The notes beneath the pieces are model-generated. The model was not told the origin of the DNA. It did no database searches and saw only the letters and a list, made by a program, of their open reading frames with translations. This document shows, in pieces, positions 16,189-24,923 of a stretch of 64,000 nt of DNA (position 1 is its first letter; every line of letters begins with the position of its first letter). A program made the translations under genes and the position numbers. The stretch covers positions 1 to 64,000 of the forward strand of contig DAOUAI010000032.1 in the NCBI GenBank assembly GCA_034433775.1, in the 5' to 3' direction. This DNA is from CALJTV01 sp034433775. GTDB taxonomy: Bacteria > Chloroflexota > Dehalococcoidia > GIF9 > UBA5629.

Positions 16189-16217
16189 TTGACACTGATA
16201 ATAAAAAGCAGTTTAAT
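16189..16217 (+). promoter_or_regulatory. tRNA-Gly promoter
   Basis: TTGACA (16189-16194), 17-bp spacer, TTTAAT (16212-16217). The tRNA begins 11 nt after the -10. Confidence 0.55.
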
Positions 16218-16228
16218 ATAAGCACAAA

Positions 16229-16303
16229 GCGGGTGTAATTCAGCGGCAGAATGCTTGCTTCCCAAGCAAGACGTCGGGAGTTCGAATCTCCTCACCCGCT
16301 CCA
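16229..16303 (+). tRNA. tRNA-Gly (CCC)
   Basis: Full cloverleaf: acceptor GCGGGTG/CACCCGC, anticodon stem CTTGC/GCAAG with loop TTCCCAA (anticodon CCC), T-arm GGGAG-TTCGAAT-CTCCT. Discriminator is T as in bacterial tRNA-Gly, and the CCA end is encoded (16301-16303). Confidence 0.96.
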
Positions 16304-16324
16304 CAATATTCCTGAGCTAGTAAA

Positions 16325-16525
16325 TTATCGTAACTCCACCTTATGATTTTCACCCGTTCCGTGCTCACACTCTTCACTTTCACAACACTCGCCCACTGCG
16401 CCTTCCATAGTGTACCCACAATTGGGACAGACTATTTTCTCGTCTGTGACCATAGTATCACCTTCTTCTATATAAAATTTATCCAAATCGCCTAAACACT
16501 TAGGACACACCCACGACCTGACCAA
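16325..16525 (-). CDS. Small zinc-ribbon protein of unknown function
   Basis: A 66-residue protein with a TTG start at 16525, chosen because GGGAGG lies 9 nt upstream on the same strand. It has cysteine pairs WVCPKC and IVCPNCGY, the layout of a single zinc ribbon of about 30 residues, then an acidic tail with further Cys residues (ECCESEEC) and a His. No enzyme domain is seen. It sits between the convergent tRNA-Gly and uvrC, with uvrC starting its own unit further upstream on the same strand. Zinc binding is an inference from the Cys spacing. Confidence 0.6.
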   Translation of the reverse strand: MVRSWVCPKCLGDLDKFYIEEGDTMVTDEKIVCPNCGYTMEGAVGECCESEECEHGTGENHKVELR

Positions 16526-16657
16526 AGACGGATACCTCCCATTATGTCAAATGATGCCCTGCCCGACCTGCAAAGAAAACGCCATACCCCGTCAACCACT
16601 ACCTCGATATCTCCGACTTGTCACACGCAGGACCTCCACAACATCAGACCGAAGTAT

Positions 16658-18466
16658 TTACAAATACTCCTTTATCTTTGCGGCCAACTTTCGGGGTATT
16701 CCTTTTGTCGAGGTAAGCTCCTCTACTGAAGCCGCCATTATCCGTTCCAATGAGCCAAACCTACGAAGTAAAGCCTTCTTGCGCTTTGGTCCCACACCCG
16801 GAATAGCATCGAGCAATGAGGTCATAGCGTCCCTTTGCCGCAATTTCCGGTGATACCCTAGGGCAAAACGGTGCGCTTCATCCCTCACTCTTTGAAGTAG
16901 ATGCAAGGCTGCTGAAGTCCTTGGTATTTCAATCGGTGCCGGGTTGTTTGGTACAAACAAGTCCTCGTTTTCTTTAGCCAAACTAACAACAGGGATATGC
17001 TCAATTTCAAGCTCTTTCATTACTTCTAAAGCTGCATTTAGATGCCCCCTGCCACCATCGATAAGAACAAGGTCAGGGGTCACCGACCACGTAGCTCCAC
17101 CCACTAAGTAGCGCTTGAAACGTCTTGTTAGCATCTCCCGTATCATGGCATAATCATCGATGCAATCCATCACAATCTTGAAACGCCGATAGTGAGCTGG
17201 CTTTGCAAATCCCCTTTCAAAAACTACCATGCCACCTACCGCCGATCTACCCCGGATATTAGACACATCATAACCTTCTATTCTGATAGGGAGACTAGGT
17301 AAACCAAGCCTTTCCTTCAACTCTTCTAAAACTAAAGCTGTCTGCACTGTTGTCGACTGCTTTGCTTGATACATCAGTAGCCCCTGTCGGGCATTTTCGG
17401 CAACAGTATCCATTAACTGTTTTTTAACTCCACGTTGTGGCACAATCAACTTGACGACTGCACCCCTTAAACTCATCAACCACTTAGACAGGGTCTCCGG
17501 TTCCTCGACTGGATGCTGTAACAAGATAAGAGGTGGAATAGAAGTAGCCGAGGTGTAGTACTGCTTAACAAAACTGGTCAAGATTTGTCCAGGCTCCTCG
17601 CCATAAGTGCCATCCAACAGAAAATATTCACGCCCAATGAACCTATCGTTTCTTATAAAAAACACCACCACATAAGCCAGGTCCTTCGTTTGTTCCATAG
17701 CAATAGCATCGTAATCACCCCGCACTGCAACAGCTATTTTCTGTCCTTCAATAACCTTCTCTACAGCCCGAATCTGGTCCCGCAGCATAGCAGCCCTTTC
17801 AAAATCTAACCTCTTCGACGCTTCGCCCATCTTTTGCTTCAGCTCACGAGCTACCAGCTCTTGCCTGCCCTCCAGAAATAAGATGACTTGTTTTATGATT
17901 TCCGCATACTGCTCCTTACTCACAGCCCCAGTACAAGGACCGAGACAACGCTTGATATGATACTCAAGACATGGTCTTGTGGCATTCCCTGTAATAGCCT
18001 TACTGCAAGATCGGAAGGGGAATATCTTCTTTAGTAATCTTAGAGTCTGCCGCACCGAACTCGCGCTGGCAAACGGACCAAAATACCTGTCACCGTCCTT
18101 CACAAAACGCCGAGTGATGCGCACAGTTGGCCATTCCTCCTTCAAACCGATCTTTAGGTAAGGAAAACTCTTGTCATCCTTGAGACGGACGTTATAGCTC
18201 GGACGGTATTTCTTAATCAGGTTACACTCTAGAATAAGAGCTTCCTGTTCGGAATCAGTCACAATAGTCTCAATATCACTTATGTTGGCTACTAATTTCT
18301 GGTGCTTATCGGAAAGAGTAGAACCATGACTAAAATAAGCCTGTACACGGCTGCTCAGACACGCCGCCTTGCCCACATATATAACCTTGCCCCGGTTGTC
18401 CTTAAAAATGTAAACGCCGGGTTTCGCTGGCAATGTCTTAAGCTGCTGGACAAAAAACTTGGACAT
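16658..18466 (-). CDS. uvrC: Excinuclease ABC subunit C
   Basis: Endonuclease that makes both incisions in nucleotide excision repair. The 602 residues begin with a GIY-YIG domain (PGVYIFKDNRGKVIYVGKA), followed by the cysteine cluster around CLEYHIKRCLGPC, a UVR coiled-coil near residues 200-235 for UvrB contact, the RNase H-like endonuclease domain (GYDVSNIRG, LVLIDGGRGHL) and a C-terminal helix-hairpin-helix pair (AIPGVGPKRKKALL). All parts are intact. uvrA and uvrB are not in the window. Its start region overlaps only spurious frames of the divergent recombinase gene. Confidence 0.96.
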   Translation of the reverse strand: MSKFFVQQLKTLPAKPGVYIFKDNRGKVIYVGKAACLSSRVQAYFSHGSTLSDKHQKLVANISDIETIVTDSEQEALILECNLIKKYRPSYNVRLKDDKSFPYLKIGLKEEWPTVRITRRFVKDGDRYFGPFASASSVRQTLRLLKKIFPFRSCSKAITGNATRPCLEYHIKRCLGPCTGAVSKEQYAEIIKQVILFLEGRQELVARELKQKMGEASKRLDFERAAMLRDQIRAVEKVIEGQKIAVAVRGDYDAIAMEQTKDLAYVVVFFIRNDRFIGREYFLLDGTYGEEPGQILTSFVKQYYTSATSIPPLILLQHPVEEPETLSKWLMSLRGAVVKLIVPQRGVKKQLMDTVAENARQGLLMYQAKQSTTVQTALVLEELKERLGLPSLPIRIEGYDVSNIRGRSAVGGMVVFERGFAKPAHYRRFKIVMDCIDDYAMIREMLTRRFKRYLVGGATWSVTPDLVLIDGGRGHLNAALEVMKELEIEHIPVVSLAKENEDLFVPNNPAPIEIPRTSAALHLLQRVRDEAHRFALGYHRKLRQRDAMTSLLDAIPGVGPKRKKALLRRFGSLERIMAASVEELTSTKGIPRKLAAKIKEYL

Positions 18467-18553
18467 AATCTTGAATTTATTGTAACACCGACCAGAAAAC
18501 GAAACAAAAGGTCAAACTATAAAACAAAAATATATAGCCCTATTTCCAACTTT

Positions 18554-18562
18554 ATGTTAAAA
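18554..18562 (+). promoter_or_regulatory. Extended -10 element before the Xer recombinase gene
   Basis: ATGTTAAAAT contains TGTTAAAAT, an extended -10 match, ending 12 nt before the preferred start codon at 18575. No -35 is apparent. The position implies a very short leader. Confidence 0.35.
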
Positions 18563-18574
18563 TATAAACCGAAA

Positions 18575-19453
18575 ATGCTTTCCGAAATTCGAGCGAGTAC
18601 AGCTCCATTCCTTGATTACCTGACTAAAGAAAAGAAGTATTCCCAGAATACTCTGCTTGCCTATACAAGCGACCTGAATCAATTGATTGAATACATAGAG
18701 TCAGCAGTACCAGAAGAAGAACAAACACGGTTACGTCTGGATGCGAAGCTCCTATCTGGGTACTTGCATTCTCTTAAAGATAAGGGCTACAAACCCTCCA
18801 CTGTAGCCCGTAAGGTTGCTGCCGCTAAGTCCTTCATCGCCTTCTTACTGGAGAAAGGCAAACTACAAGATGATCTGACCCCCATTTTAACCTCGCCTAA
18901 AGTAAGAAAACCTACACCAAAATCCCTGTCAGTATCAGACATCCGCAATCTGCTGGCTGAGCCAGCCAAGCTCTCTACCCCAGAAGCAAAGAGGGATAAG
19001 GCGATGCTGGAATTACTGTACGCTACTGGCTTAAGAGCCAGTGAGCTTATGGCATTGAACGTAAAAGACATCAATCTCAAAAAGAATACTGTGAAATGCG
19101 TAAGTCGAGGTTCCAGAACAAGGGTTATACCGATTGACGATAAAGTCGCACAAGTTATCAAGGAGTATCGTGACAATGCTCGTTTACAGTTAACTAATGA
19201 CGAAAAGGAAACCGCGCTGTTTGTAAATCGGCGCGGCGAACGGCTTACACGACAGGGTTTTTGGCAAATAGTACAGCATTATGCTAACAAGGCTGGGTTA
19301 GAGATCAAGGTGACTCCACGCAATATCAGACACAGCTTCGCTATCCAAAAGCTAAAAAGTGGCGCTGACTTACAGTCAGTCAAAGAGCTTTTAGGGCATG
19401 CCCATGTCTCCACAACCAAAGCCTATACACAAATAGAGCATATAGCGGATTAA
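18575..19453 (+). CDS. XerC/XerD-type tyrosine recombinase with atypical active site
   Basis: Phage-integrase-family recombinase of 292 residues from the ATG at 18575, the length of XerC/XerD; the frame is open to 18302, but that would overlap uvrC and add non-homologous sequence. An ATG at 18554 is also possible. The N-terminal SAM-like core-binding domain (LLAYTSDLNQLIEYIE) and the catalytic domain are complete. Seen in the active site: Arg I in ATGLRASELMAL; the usual GKG Lys loop reads SRGSRTRVIPI, so Lys is replaced by Arg; the HxxR box reads TPRNIRHSFAI, with Arg for the first His; LLGHAHVSTTKAYTQI supplies His and the Tyr nucleophile. It could resolve chromosome dimers as the sole Xer, or be a domesticated integrase. 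No dif-like site was found nearby. Confidence 0.85.
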   Translation: MLSEIRASTAPFLDYLTKEKKYSQNTLLAYTSDLNQLIEYIESAVPEEEQTRLRLDAKLLSGYLHSLKDKGYKPSTVARKVAAAKSFIAFLLEKGKLQDDLTPILTSPKVRKPTPKSLSVSDIRNLLAEPAKLSTPEAKRDKAMLELLYATGLRASELMALNVKDINLKKNTVKCVSRGSRTRVIPIDDKVAQVIKEYRDNARLQLTNDEKETALFVNRRGERLTRQGFWQIVQHYANKAGLEIKVTPRNIRHSFAIQKLKSGADLQSVKELLGHAHVSTTKAYTQIEHIAD

Positions 19454-19473
19454 GATAGCAAAGTGAGGTGTCG

Positions 19474-19722
19474 ATGAAGAAAAAGAGGGCAAAACGAAGA
19501 GCAAGGTACCGGACGACAAAGCCAGCCGGAGGGGCCCCTAAGGGAACGACTGCAACCAGCCAGCCTTCCAAGGCAATAGTAACGGCAGCCGCAGGTACAG
19601 CAACTTTGTCACAAGCACAAAAAGAACAGCATAAATACTTACTGCCAGAGTTAAGGCAGATAGGCATTATAGCTGCTAGCTTGTTCTTAATTCTTATCAT
19701 CCTGAGCTTTATACTAGGCTGA
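19474..19722 (+). CDS. Small tail-anchored membrane protein of unknown function
   Basis: An 82-residue protein with a very basic N-terminus (MKKKRAKRRARYR), a low-complexity Thr/Ala/Gly middle and a single C-terminal hydrophobic helix (IGIIAASLFLILIILSFILG) that ends at the stop codon. The basic end would stay in the cytoplasm. GTGAGG lies 5 nt before the ATG; a GTG two codons upstream is an alternative start. It lies between the recombinase gene (20 nt) and pcm (12 nt). Function unknown. Confidence 0.6.
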   Translation: MKKKRAKRRARYRTTKPAGGAPKGTTATSQPSKAIVTAAAGTATLSQAQKEQHKYLLPELRQIGIIAASLFLILIILSFILG

Positions 19723-19734
19723 AGGTAAAACGGA

Positions 19735-20370
19735 GTGAGTCTTGAGGCAAGCCGAGCCCGGCTATTTGAATCACTGCGCCGAGAGATATCAGATAGACGT
19801 GTGCTTTCGGCGATGGAACGGGTACCACGAGAACTCTTCGTGCCACCGGAATCCTACAACCTCGCTTACGAAGATATACCGCTAAGTATAGGTTACGGAC
19901 AGACCATCTCACAACCATTCATCGTGGCTTTGATGACACAGGCTCTGGGACTGAGAAGCGATGAGAAGGTGCTAGAAATCGGGACGGGGAGCGGTTACCA
20001 AACTGCAATACTCGCTGAATTAGCCAGATGGGTTGTCAGCGTTGAACGCATACCTGAACTTGCAGACTCTGCAAAAACAGTCTTGGATAAGCTTGGCTAT
20101 AAAAACATAGAGATCCATCTAGCAAGCGAAACTTTAGGCTGGCCACAAGGTGCTCCCTATGATGCCATAATAGTTACTGCTGGAGCACCACAAATCCCGC
20201 ACACATTACTCGAACAGTTGGCTAAAAATGGCAGAATGGTCATACCGGTAGGAACAAAATGGGAACAGGACTTATTCAAAGTCAGCAAGAAGGGCAACAA
20301 AGTCCTTGTTGATAACCTGGGTGGCTGCAGATTTGTACCGTTAATCGGCAAGGACGCCTGGGAAGACTGA
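19735..20370 (+). CDS. pcm: Protein-L-isoaspartate O-methyltransferase
   Basis: SAM-dependent repair enzyme that methylates isoaspartyl residues in damaged proteins. The 211 residues contain the PCMT start RVLSAMERVPRELFVP, the motif YGQTISQPFIVALM, the SAM loop VLEIGTGSGYQTAIL and VERIPELADSAK, and the late motif YDAIIVTAGAPQIP. The start is GTG at 19735, 12 nt after the preceding small gene. It is convergent with the HoxU-like gene 11 nt downstream. Confidence 0.95.
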   Translation: MSLEASRARLFESLRREISDRRVLSAMERVPRELFVPPESYNLAYEDIPLSIGYGQTISQPFIVALMTQALGLRSDEKVLEIGTGSGYQTAILAELARWVVSVERIPELADSAKTVLDKLGYKNIEIHLASETLGWPQGAPYDAIIVTAGAPQIPHTLLEQLAKNGRMVIPVGTKWEQDLFKVSKKGNKVLVDNLGGCRFVPLIGKDAWED

Positions 20371-20381
20371 AGTCCGGTTGC

Positions 20382-21053
20382 TTATATCCCAGCCCTGGGG
20401 ATAAAAATGGATGGAATGTTCTCCTTAGGTACCAGAGCACCTACCGGGCACACATCCACACAAGCCAAGCAAGCTTCACACTCAGCCTCTGCTAGCGGCA
20501 TACCAGCAAAAGTACTGACAACAGTATCAATACCCCGGAAAGCAAAATCAAGAGTGCCCGCACCTTTTTCGTGACACACCCAGACACATTTACCACAGAG
20601 AATGCATTTGTTCGGGTCATATATAAATAGTGGATGGCTTGAGTCTACAGGTAGATTTCTGGGTATCTGTTTCAACCTCTTGGGCTTTAGCCTTAACTTC
20701 AAGCGAGCAGCTGTATCCTGAAGCCCGCACTTTCCATTTTTGGCACAGTGAGCGCAATCTAGGTGATGATGACTAATTAGAAATTCGAAAGCAGTGCTCC
20801 GTAGTTTGTTTACCCGAGGGGTATTAAGATGTACTACCATACCATCGCTTACTGGCTCGGTACAAGATGTGACCGGAAACTGCCTGCCTTCAATTTCCAC
20901 AAAGCAAAGGCGGCAGGAAGCAAAAGGTGGATTTACTCCCCTGATAGCACAAAGATTGGGAATATAGAATCCGTTATCTAGAGCTACCCAGAGGATCTTT
21001 TCGCCTTTCCTGGCTTTAATCTCAATGCCATCGATAATGCAGTTAACTAACAA
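20382..21053 (-). CDS. HoxU/NuoG-N-like iron-sulfur protein
   Basis: A 223-residue electron-transfer subunit homologous to HoxU of NAD-linked hydrogenases and the N-terminus of NuoG. Order of sites: a plant-type [2Fe-2S] ferredoxin domain (CAIRGVNPPFASCRLCFVEI in part, with a distal Cys in VTSCTEP), the His-Cys [4Fe-4S] loop HHHLDCAHCAKNGKCGLQ, and two ferredoxin-type clusters (CILCGKCVWVC and CEACLACVDVCPVG). It is the last gene of the minus-strand unit with mobB and the IscU-like gene, and is separate from both hydrogenase operons. It may be an alternative diaphorase or hydrogenase input module. The partner cannot be told from the sequence. Confidence 0.85.
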   Translation of the reverse strand: MLVNCIIDGIEIKARKGEKILWVALDNGFYIPNLCAIRGVNPPFASCRLCFVEIEGRQFPVTSCTEPVSDGMVVHLNTPRVNKLRSTAFEFLISHHHLDCAHCAKNGKCGLQDTAARLKLRLKPKRLKQIPRNLPVDSSHPLFIYDPNKCILCGKCVWVCHEKGAGTLDFAFRGIDTVVSTFAGMPLAEAECEACLACVDVCPVGALVPKENIPSIFIPRAGI

Positions 21054-21135
21054 ACTGCGGCTCTCCCGGTCTAGAATATGACCCCAAGCTACCTGGTATT
21101 CGCAACAATCATTACCAAACTAGTGCCTCCAAACC

Positions 21136-21666
21136 TTACCCCTTCTTTCGCCCGTGTTTCAAAAAATTCTCTTCCATAAAATCCACCAGCTCTTCAATTG
21201 CTTTTGGAGAAAAATTTCTAACCCCGCATTCAATCGGTTTCTCCGTCACAACAGCTATCAGGTTTTTCAAATCAAAGGCATTTACCTTATCTGAATCTCT
21301 GTAGAGCTTTATTTTTGGCACCTCGCTTTGCTTGAACCCTTCAGCGAGCAGAATATCATAATCTGCTCCCAGGATTTGTGCCGCCTCACCGAGGGAAAGC
21401 TCGTGCAACACCGGCTTAATCAACACCAGTTGAGTAGAAGAGAGTATCAAAGTCGCCGCACTCCCTGCTTGAATATGCCGCCAGCTATCCTTGTGTGCCT
21501 TATCAAAGGAGGGCTTAGCTAAAGCATGTTTTATGGTCCCCACCTTGTAACCGCGAGACTTCAACTTCACAATAAGTGACTCTATCAGCGTAGTTTTGCC
21601 TGATTTTGATGTGCCCACTATCGCAACAATCGGAGGTGTTCGTTTAACGGCTCTAGCGTTAGACAT
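21136..21666 (-). CDS. mobB: Molybdopterin-guanine dinucleotide adaptor protein MobB
   Basis: P-loop GTPase that assists MobA in making the guanine dinucleotide form of the molybdenum cofactor. The 176 residues have the Walker A motif GTSKSGKTTLIESL near the N-terminus, then KVGTIKHA with the conserved His, DSWRHIQAGS and LLAEGFKQSEVPKI, all typical of MobB. It overlaps the IscU-like gene by 8 nt, so the two are cotranscribed. No molybdoenzyme catalytic subunit is evident in this window, unless the NuoG-like protein at 29395-31389 is counted. Confidence 0.9.
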   Translation of the reverse strand: MSNARAVKRTPPIVAIVGTSKSGKTTLIESLIVKLKSRGYKVGTIKHALAKPSFDKAHKDSWRHIQAGSAATLILSSTQLVLIKPVLHELSLGEAAQILGADYDILLAEGFKQSEVPKIKLYRDSDKVNAFDLKNLIAVVTEKPIECGVRNFSPKAIEELVDFMEENFLKHGRKKG

Positions 21667-22126
21667 TAGAATAGCCCCAAGGTCGCCTATAAGCCTTCCT
21701 CCACGGTTCTCTTCTCAGGGAGATATAGTCTTTCACTGCTGCCTTGATCGCGCTAACTGCCAACGATGCACAATGGTAATTACCTTCTGGCAGCCCACCC
21801 AATGCCCGAGAAATGTCCTCCTCACAGATTGCCAGCACTTCAGCGATATCCTTGCCTTTGACCAGTTCGGTGGCAACACTTCCGCAAGCGACTGTAGCAC
21901 CACAACCATCTGTCCAGAATGTTACTTCCGCTACCTGTGCCCTGTCTACCTTAATCCACATCTTCATTACTTCACCACACTGGCTACAAACAACTGCAAA
22001 ACCATCAGCATCGCTGAGATCACCTAGATTCCGAGGATTCATCGCGTGGTCAACGACTCTCTCACCATACATCTCCTTCATCCTAGCCGTTATTTGCCTT
22101 TCAAGCTCATCAAATTGGTTGTCCAT
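21659..22126 (-). CDS. IscU/NifU-N-like iron-sulfur cluster scaffold
   Basis: A 155-residue protein of the IscU/NifU N-terminal family, on which [2Fe-2S] and [4Fe-4S] clusters are assembled. The start of the fold is MYGERVVDHAMNPRNLGDL, followed by the three conserved Cys positions: CSQCGEVM, FWTDGCGATVACGS and GNYHCASLAVSAIK. The CSQC arrangement, with two Cys in the first loop, differs from the single Cys of canonical IscU. No cysteine desulfurase adjoins it. The position next to two hydrogenase operons rich in Fe-S subunits is consistent with supplying clusters to them, but that is an inference. Confidence 0.85.
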   Translation of the reverse strand: MDNQFDELERQITARMKEMYGERVVDHAMNPRNLGDLSDADGFAVVCSQCGEVMKMWIKVDRAQVAEVTFWTDGCGATVACGSVATELVKGKDIAEVLAICEEDISRALGGLPEGNYHCASLAVSAIKAAVKDYISLRREPWRKAYRRPWGYSNV

Positions 22127-22207
22127 GCTATCACTCCATCTGCTTTCAATCTATATCCAAGCCGAGCCTTTGTATAAAGTTAGCACCAAAATATCGACTG
22201 AACTCGA

Positions 22208-22236
22208 ATTATAGCATCCTGTCTCACCTTTATCAC
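22208..22236 (-). promoter_or_regulatory. Promoter of the IscU-mobB-HoxU-like unit
   Basis: Minus strand: GTGATA (22236-22231), 17-bp spacer and an extended perfect -10, TGCTATAAT (22216-22208). The start codon of the IscU-like gene is 82 nt downstream. Confidence 0.55.
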
Positions 22237-22457
22237 GCAACATTGCAATCTCTTGAACGAGCGACAACGGCCCCAGCAGCGCTGCTGCAGCTATTTCGTC
22301 GCCTCTTACCCACGAGCCGTGCTAGACACTTCTATTCTCCTATCTGTTCCGGAAATAATCAAGTAACAAGAAAATACAATACCAGGATGACAATAGATGC
22401 GTGGTCTTATGAAAGCACCACTACAAATTGTACGAAAGGCCTGTAGATATAGACCTT
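22237..22457. other. Non-coding stretch between two redox operons
   Basis: With the promoter region to its left this is 331 bases without a credible gene. It contains a perfect 14-bp palindrome CAGCAGCGCTGCTG (22274-22287), enclosed by GCGAC/GTCGC arms (22261-22265 and 22298-22302), which could be a terminator stem for the MvhA-containing operon, although no T-tract follows on the minus strand. The short frames here are not convincing. Confidence 0.4.
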
Positions 22458-23921
22458 CTACTTCCTGGAGAGCGTCCTTACTATCTTGCCGCTTCCGTCT
22501 CTGAGGTTCACTTCGAGGGGCATTTTCCCGGGAAGCGTATGTGTGGCACATGCCAGGCATGGGTCGTAAGGCCTGAAAGCCATTTCCACCATGTTTAGCA
22601 GTCCCTCTTTAACCTCAGGACCTTTCACAAACCCCATTGCGGCTTTCTTAACAGAAAGACAAATAGGAGCTGCATTATGCTGCGTAGCTACTATAAGATT
22701 GGCTCTTGTGACCAGCCCTCTATCATCGGTCTCATAATGGTGTATTAAAGTTCCCCTTGCTGCCTCAACACACCCGATACCTATCCTCTTGAGTCTTAAG
22801 TTCATATTCCGTATATCCTTGCTGGTTAAAAGAGGTTCATTCGCTATCCGCTGCATGTCCTCAGCAGCCTGAAGCGCTTCTATTAACCGTGCCCAGTGGA
22901 AAGCTAGGGTATGATTGCTGGGCTTGCCCCCTAACGTGTCAAACATCTCCTCATACGCTTTCTGCGCCAGAGGAGTTGCCATACCATCGGCAGCATTCAG
23001 CCGGGCAAGAGGACCAACACGATATAACGATGTCTTATCTCCCTCTATCAATCCATTCCAACCCAATTTTCTAAGGTGAGTCAATCTGATATATGTCCAG
23101 GGTTCAACCCACTCGCCAATGTAATCAACATAGTCCCTGGGGTCGAACAATGCATACTCATTTCCTTTAGTGTCTGTGACTCTAATTTTACCTTCGTAGA
23201 AATTCACTTTTTTGTCGGCATCCACCAGTCCCATGTTATAGACATTTAGCTTATAAGCATCGTGCAAGATCAGGTCAAGGTATTTCTTTTCGCCAAGCAC
23301 AGCCTCTTTGAATAGCTTAAGGGCAAATTGAGCAAACTCCACTGAATCATTTGCCGTGTCTCTAATCCATTTTCTTTCTTCCTCGGTGACACCTCTAGGT
23401 ACACCACCAGGTAACCCGCCTTCAGGATGGGGTGCCTTGCTACCGACAAGGCGAATGATATCGCGGCATCGTTTTCTTATGTCAATTACTTTTTTCCCTA
23501 TATCTAACCCCACCCTGCCAATAACGCCGAGTATATTCCTTGCCGCCGGATCAGCATCTGGACCGACAACAAAGTCCGGGGCAGAGAGGAAGAAAAAGTG
23601 AATATAGTGGTCTTCGAGCATAAACGCATTATAGTGGAGCTGCCTTACCAATTTTGCCGCCGGGGTGGGCTCAACGCTATACACATCGTCCACTGCCTTT
23701 GTAGATGCCATATTATGGGGTGTAGGACAAACGCCACAAATATTAGGTGTTATCCTTGGCATCTCCTCCACTGGTCTACCAATGCAGAACCTTTCAAAAC
23801 CTCTTAGCTCAACCACCTGCCAGTAGGCATCTTCCACGTTACCCTTGTTGTCCAAAAAAATCTCAATTTTACCGTGTCCCTCGAGCCTTGTAATCGGGTT
23901 TATAGTTATATTCTTTGCCAT
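22458..23921 (-). CDS. Group 3 [NiFe] hydrogenase large subunit, MvhA/VhuA type
   Basis: Catalytic subunit with the NiFe centre. The 487 residues contain both Cys motifs: L1 as ITPNICGVCPTPHN and L2 as DPCLACATHTLPG, with the typical start INPITRLEGHGKIEIF. After the last metal-ligand motif there are 26 residues, so a C-terminal peptide is presumably removed by a maturation protease not encoded here. No signal peptide exists, and the small subunit lacks a Tat signal, so the enzyme is cytoplasmic. Order MvhD-MvhG-MvhA downstream of a GltD-ferredoxin fusion resembles the Vhu hydrogenase of Dehalococcoides and the methanogen Mvh set. hyp maturation genes are absent from the window. Confidence 0.93.
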   Translation of the reverse strand: MAKNITINPITRLEGHGKIEIFLDNKGNVEDAYWQVVELRGFERFCIGRPVEEMPRITPNICGVCPTPHNMASTKAVDDVYSVEPTPAAKLVRQLHYNAFMLEDHYIHFFFLSAPDFVVGPDADPAARNILGVIGRVGLDIGKKVIDIRKRCRDIIRLVGSKAPHPEGGLPGGVPRGVTEEERKWIRDTANDSVEFAQFALKLFKEAVLGEKKYLDLILHDAYKLNVYNMGLVDADKKVNFYEGKIRVTDTKGNEYALFDPRDYVDYIGEWVEPWTYIRLTHLRKLGWNGLIEGDKTSLYRVGPLARLNAADGMATPLAQKAYEEMFDTLGGKPSNHTLAFHWARLIEALQAAEDMQRIANEPLLTSKDIRNMNLRLKRIGIGCVEAARGTLIHHYETDDRGLVTRANLIVATQHNAAPICLSVKKAAMGFVKGPEVKEGLLNMVEMAFRPYDPCLACATHTLPGKMPLEVNLRDGSGKIVRTLSRK

Positions 23922-23941
23922 TTCTACTAACTCCTTACTCC

Positions 23942-24907
23942 CTATATTCTTTTGCGCACCAGCGCTGACACCGGCGCCGAGAACCGGTAGAGGTAGCCGG
24001 CAAGGTCGTCTATTTTATCCACAAGCCTCTTTACTTCCTTTTCATCATCAGCATCTAGCATAGAAGCTAATGCAGAGACAAACTTCGTCCCAGCATCTTG
24101 TACCCCTTCCACAGGACCAAAGCAACCCCTGCACGGCAAGTTTATCTTCATGCAGACCTCACCACATCCCGAACGGGTCGCTGGTCCCAGACAAAGTACC
24201 CCTTGCGCAAGAAAACATGTATCCGGGTTAGCTTCCACTTCATGAATACGCTTGACGTCCTTCAACGCAATTCGTGGAGGCTTTGTTTTGTTCCGCTCAC
24301 AAGTATCACAAAGAGCTTTGTGAGGGGCTAAGGTTGAACCTCGCGGTGGCAACTTGCCCGCCAAAACCGCGTTGACCGCACTGGCTATCAGATCAGGTGG
24401 TGGTGGACAACCTGGAAGGTAATAATCAACATCTATAATCTGATTAAGAGCATATACCTGCTCATAAAACTCAGGCAGCGTCAACTCTTTGCCATTTACC
24501 TTGGATTTGGGCTGAGGGACATTACCTTTTGGGTTCACAACAGTGGGCGCATCACGATAAACCCAGTTAAATATATCCTCTTTAGTAGTAAAATTCGCCA
24601 TTCCCGGCGTACCACCAAAACAAGCGCAAGCACCAAAAGCGAGTACTAACTGCGATTTTCGTCTTAAGAGTTCTGCTACCTCTTCATGGTCGGAATTCCT
24701 CACATGCCCATTGATAATGCTCAAGGCTATTTCTTTGTCCTTCAGCTCCTCAATGTGGTGGTACTTAAAGTCCATAGCCACTGGCCACAGTATGATATCC
24801 ACAGCCTCAGCCACCTGCAAAACTGCCTCGTTCAGGTCAACTACAGCCTCGTCACAACCACCACAACTACCCAGCCAACAGATTGCAACCTTCGGTTTAT
24901 TCGCCAT
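23942..24907 (-). CDS. Group 3 [NiFe] hydrogenase small subunit, MvhG/VhuG type
   Basis: Electron-transfer subunit of 321 residues. The proximal-cluster motif is CWLGSCGGCDEAVVDL near the N-terminus, with ACACFGGTPG and YYLPGCPPPPD completing the ligand set; the C-terminal third adds further cysteines (LCDTCERN, VCMKINLPCRGCFGP) for medial and distal clusters. There is no Tat signal peptide. It lies 20 nt before the large-subunit gene and 16 nt after the MvhD homologue. Electrons should pass from this subunit to MvhD. Confidence 0.93.
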   Translation of the reverse strand: MANKPKVAICWLGSCGGCDEAVVDLNEAVLQVAEAVDIILWPVAMDFKYHHIEELKDKEIALSIINGHVRNSDHEEVAELLRRKSQLVLAFGACACFGGTPGMANFTTKEDIFNWVYRDAPTVVNPKGNVPQPKSKVNGKELTLPEFYEQVYALNQIIDVDYYLPGCPPPPDLIASAVNAVLAGKLPPRGSTLAPHKALCDTCERNKTKPPRIALKDVKRIHEVEANPDTCFLAQGVLCLGPATRSGCGEVCMKINLPCRGCFGPVEGVQDAGTKFVSALASMLDADDEKEVKRLVDKIDDLAGYLYRFSAPVSALVRKRI

Positions 24908-24923
24908 CGCTTGTTCTCCTTCC

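Noticed and set aside
16122..16304. Minus-strand frame of 60 codons over tRNA-Gly
   Set aside because: It runs through a complete tRNA gene with an encoded CCA end on the other strand and shows no coding signals.
18302..18574. Longer start for the Xer recombinase gene
   Set aside because: The extension overlaps the 5' end of uvrC antisense and adds sequence with no resemblance to the family; the protein from 18575 already has normal length.
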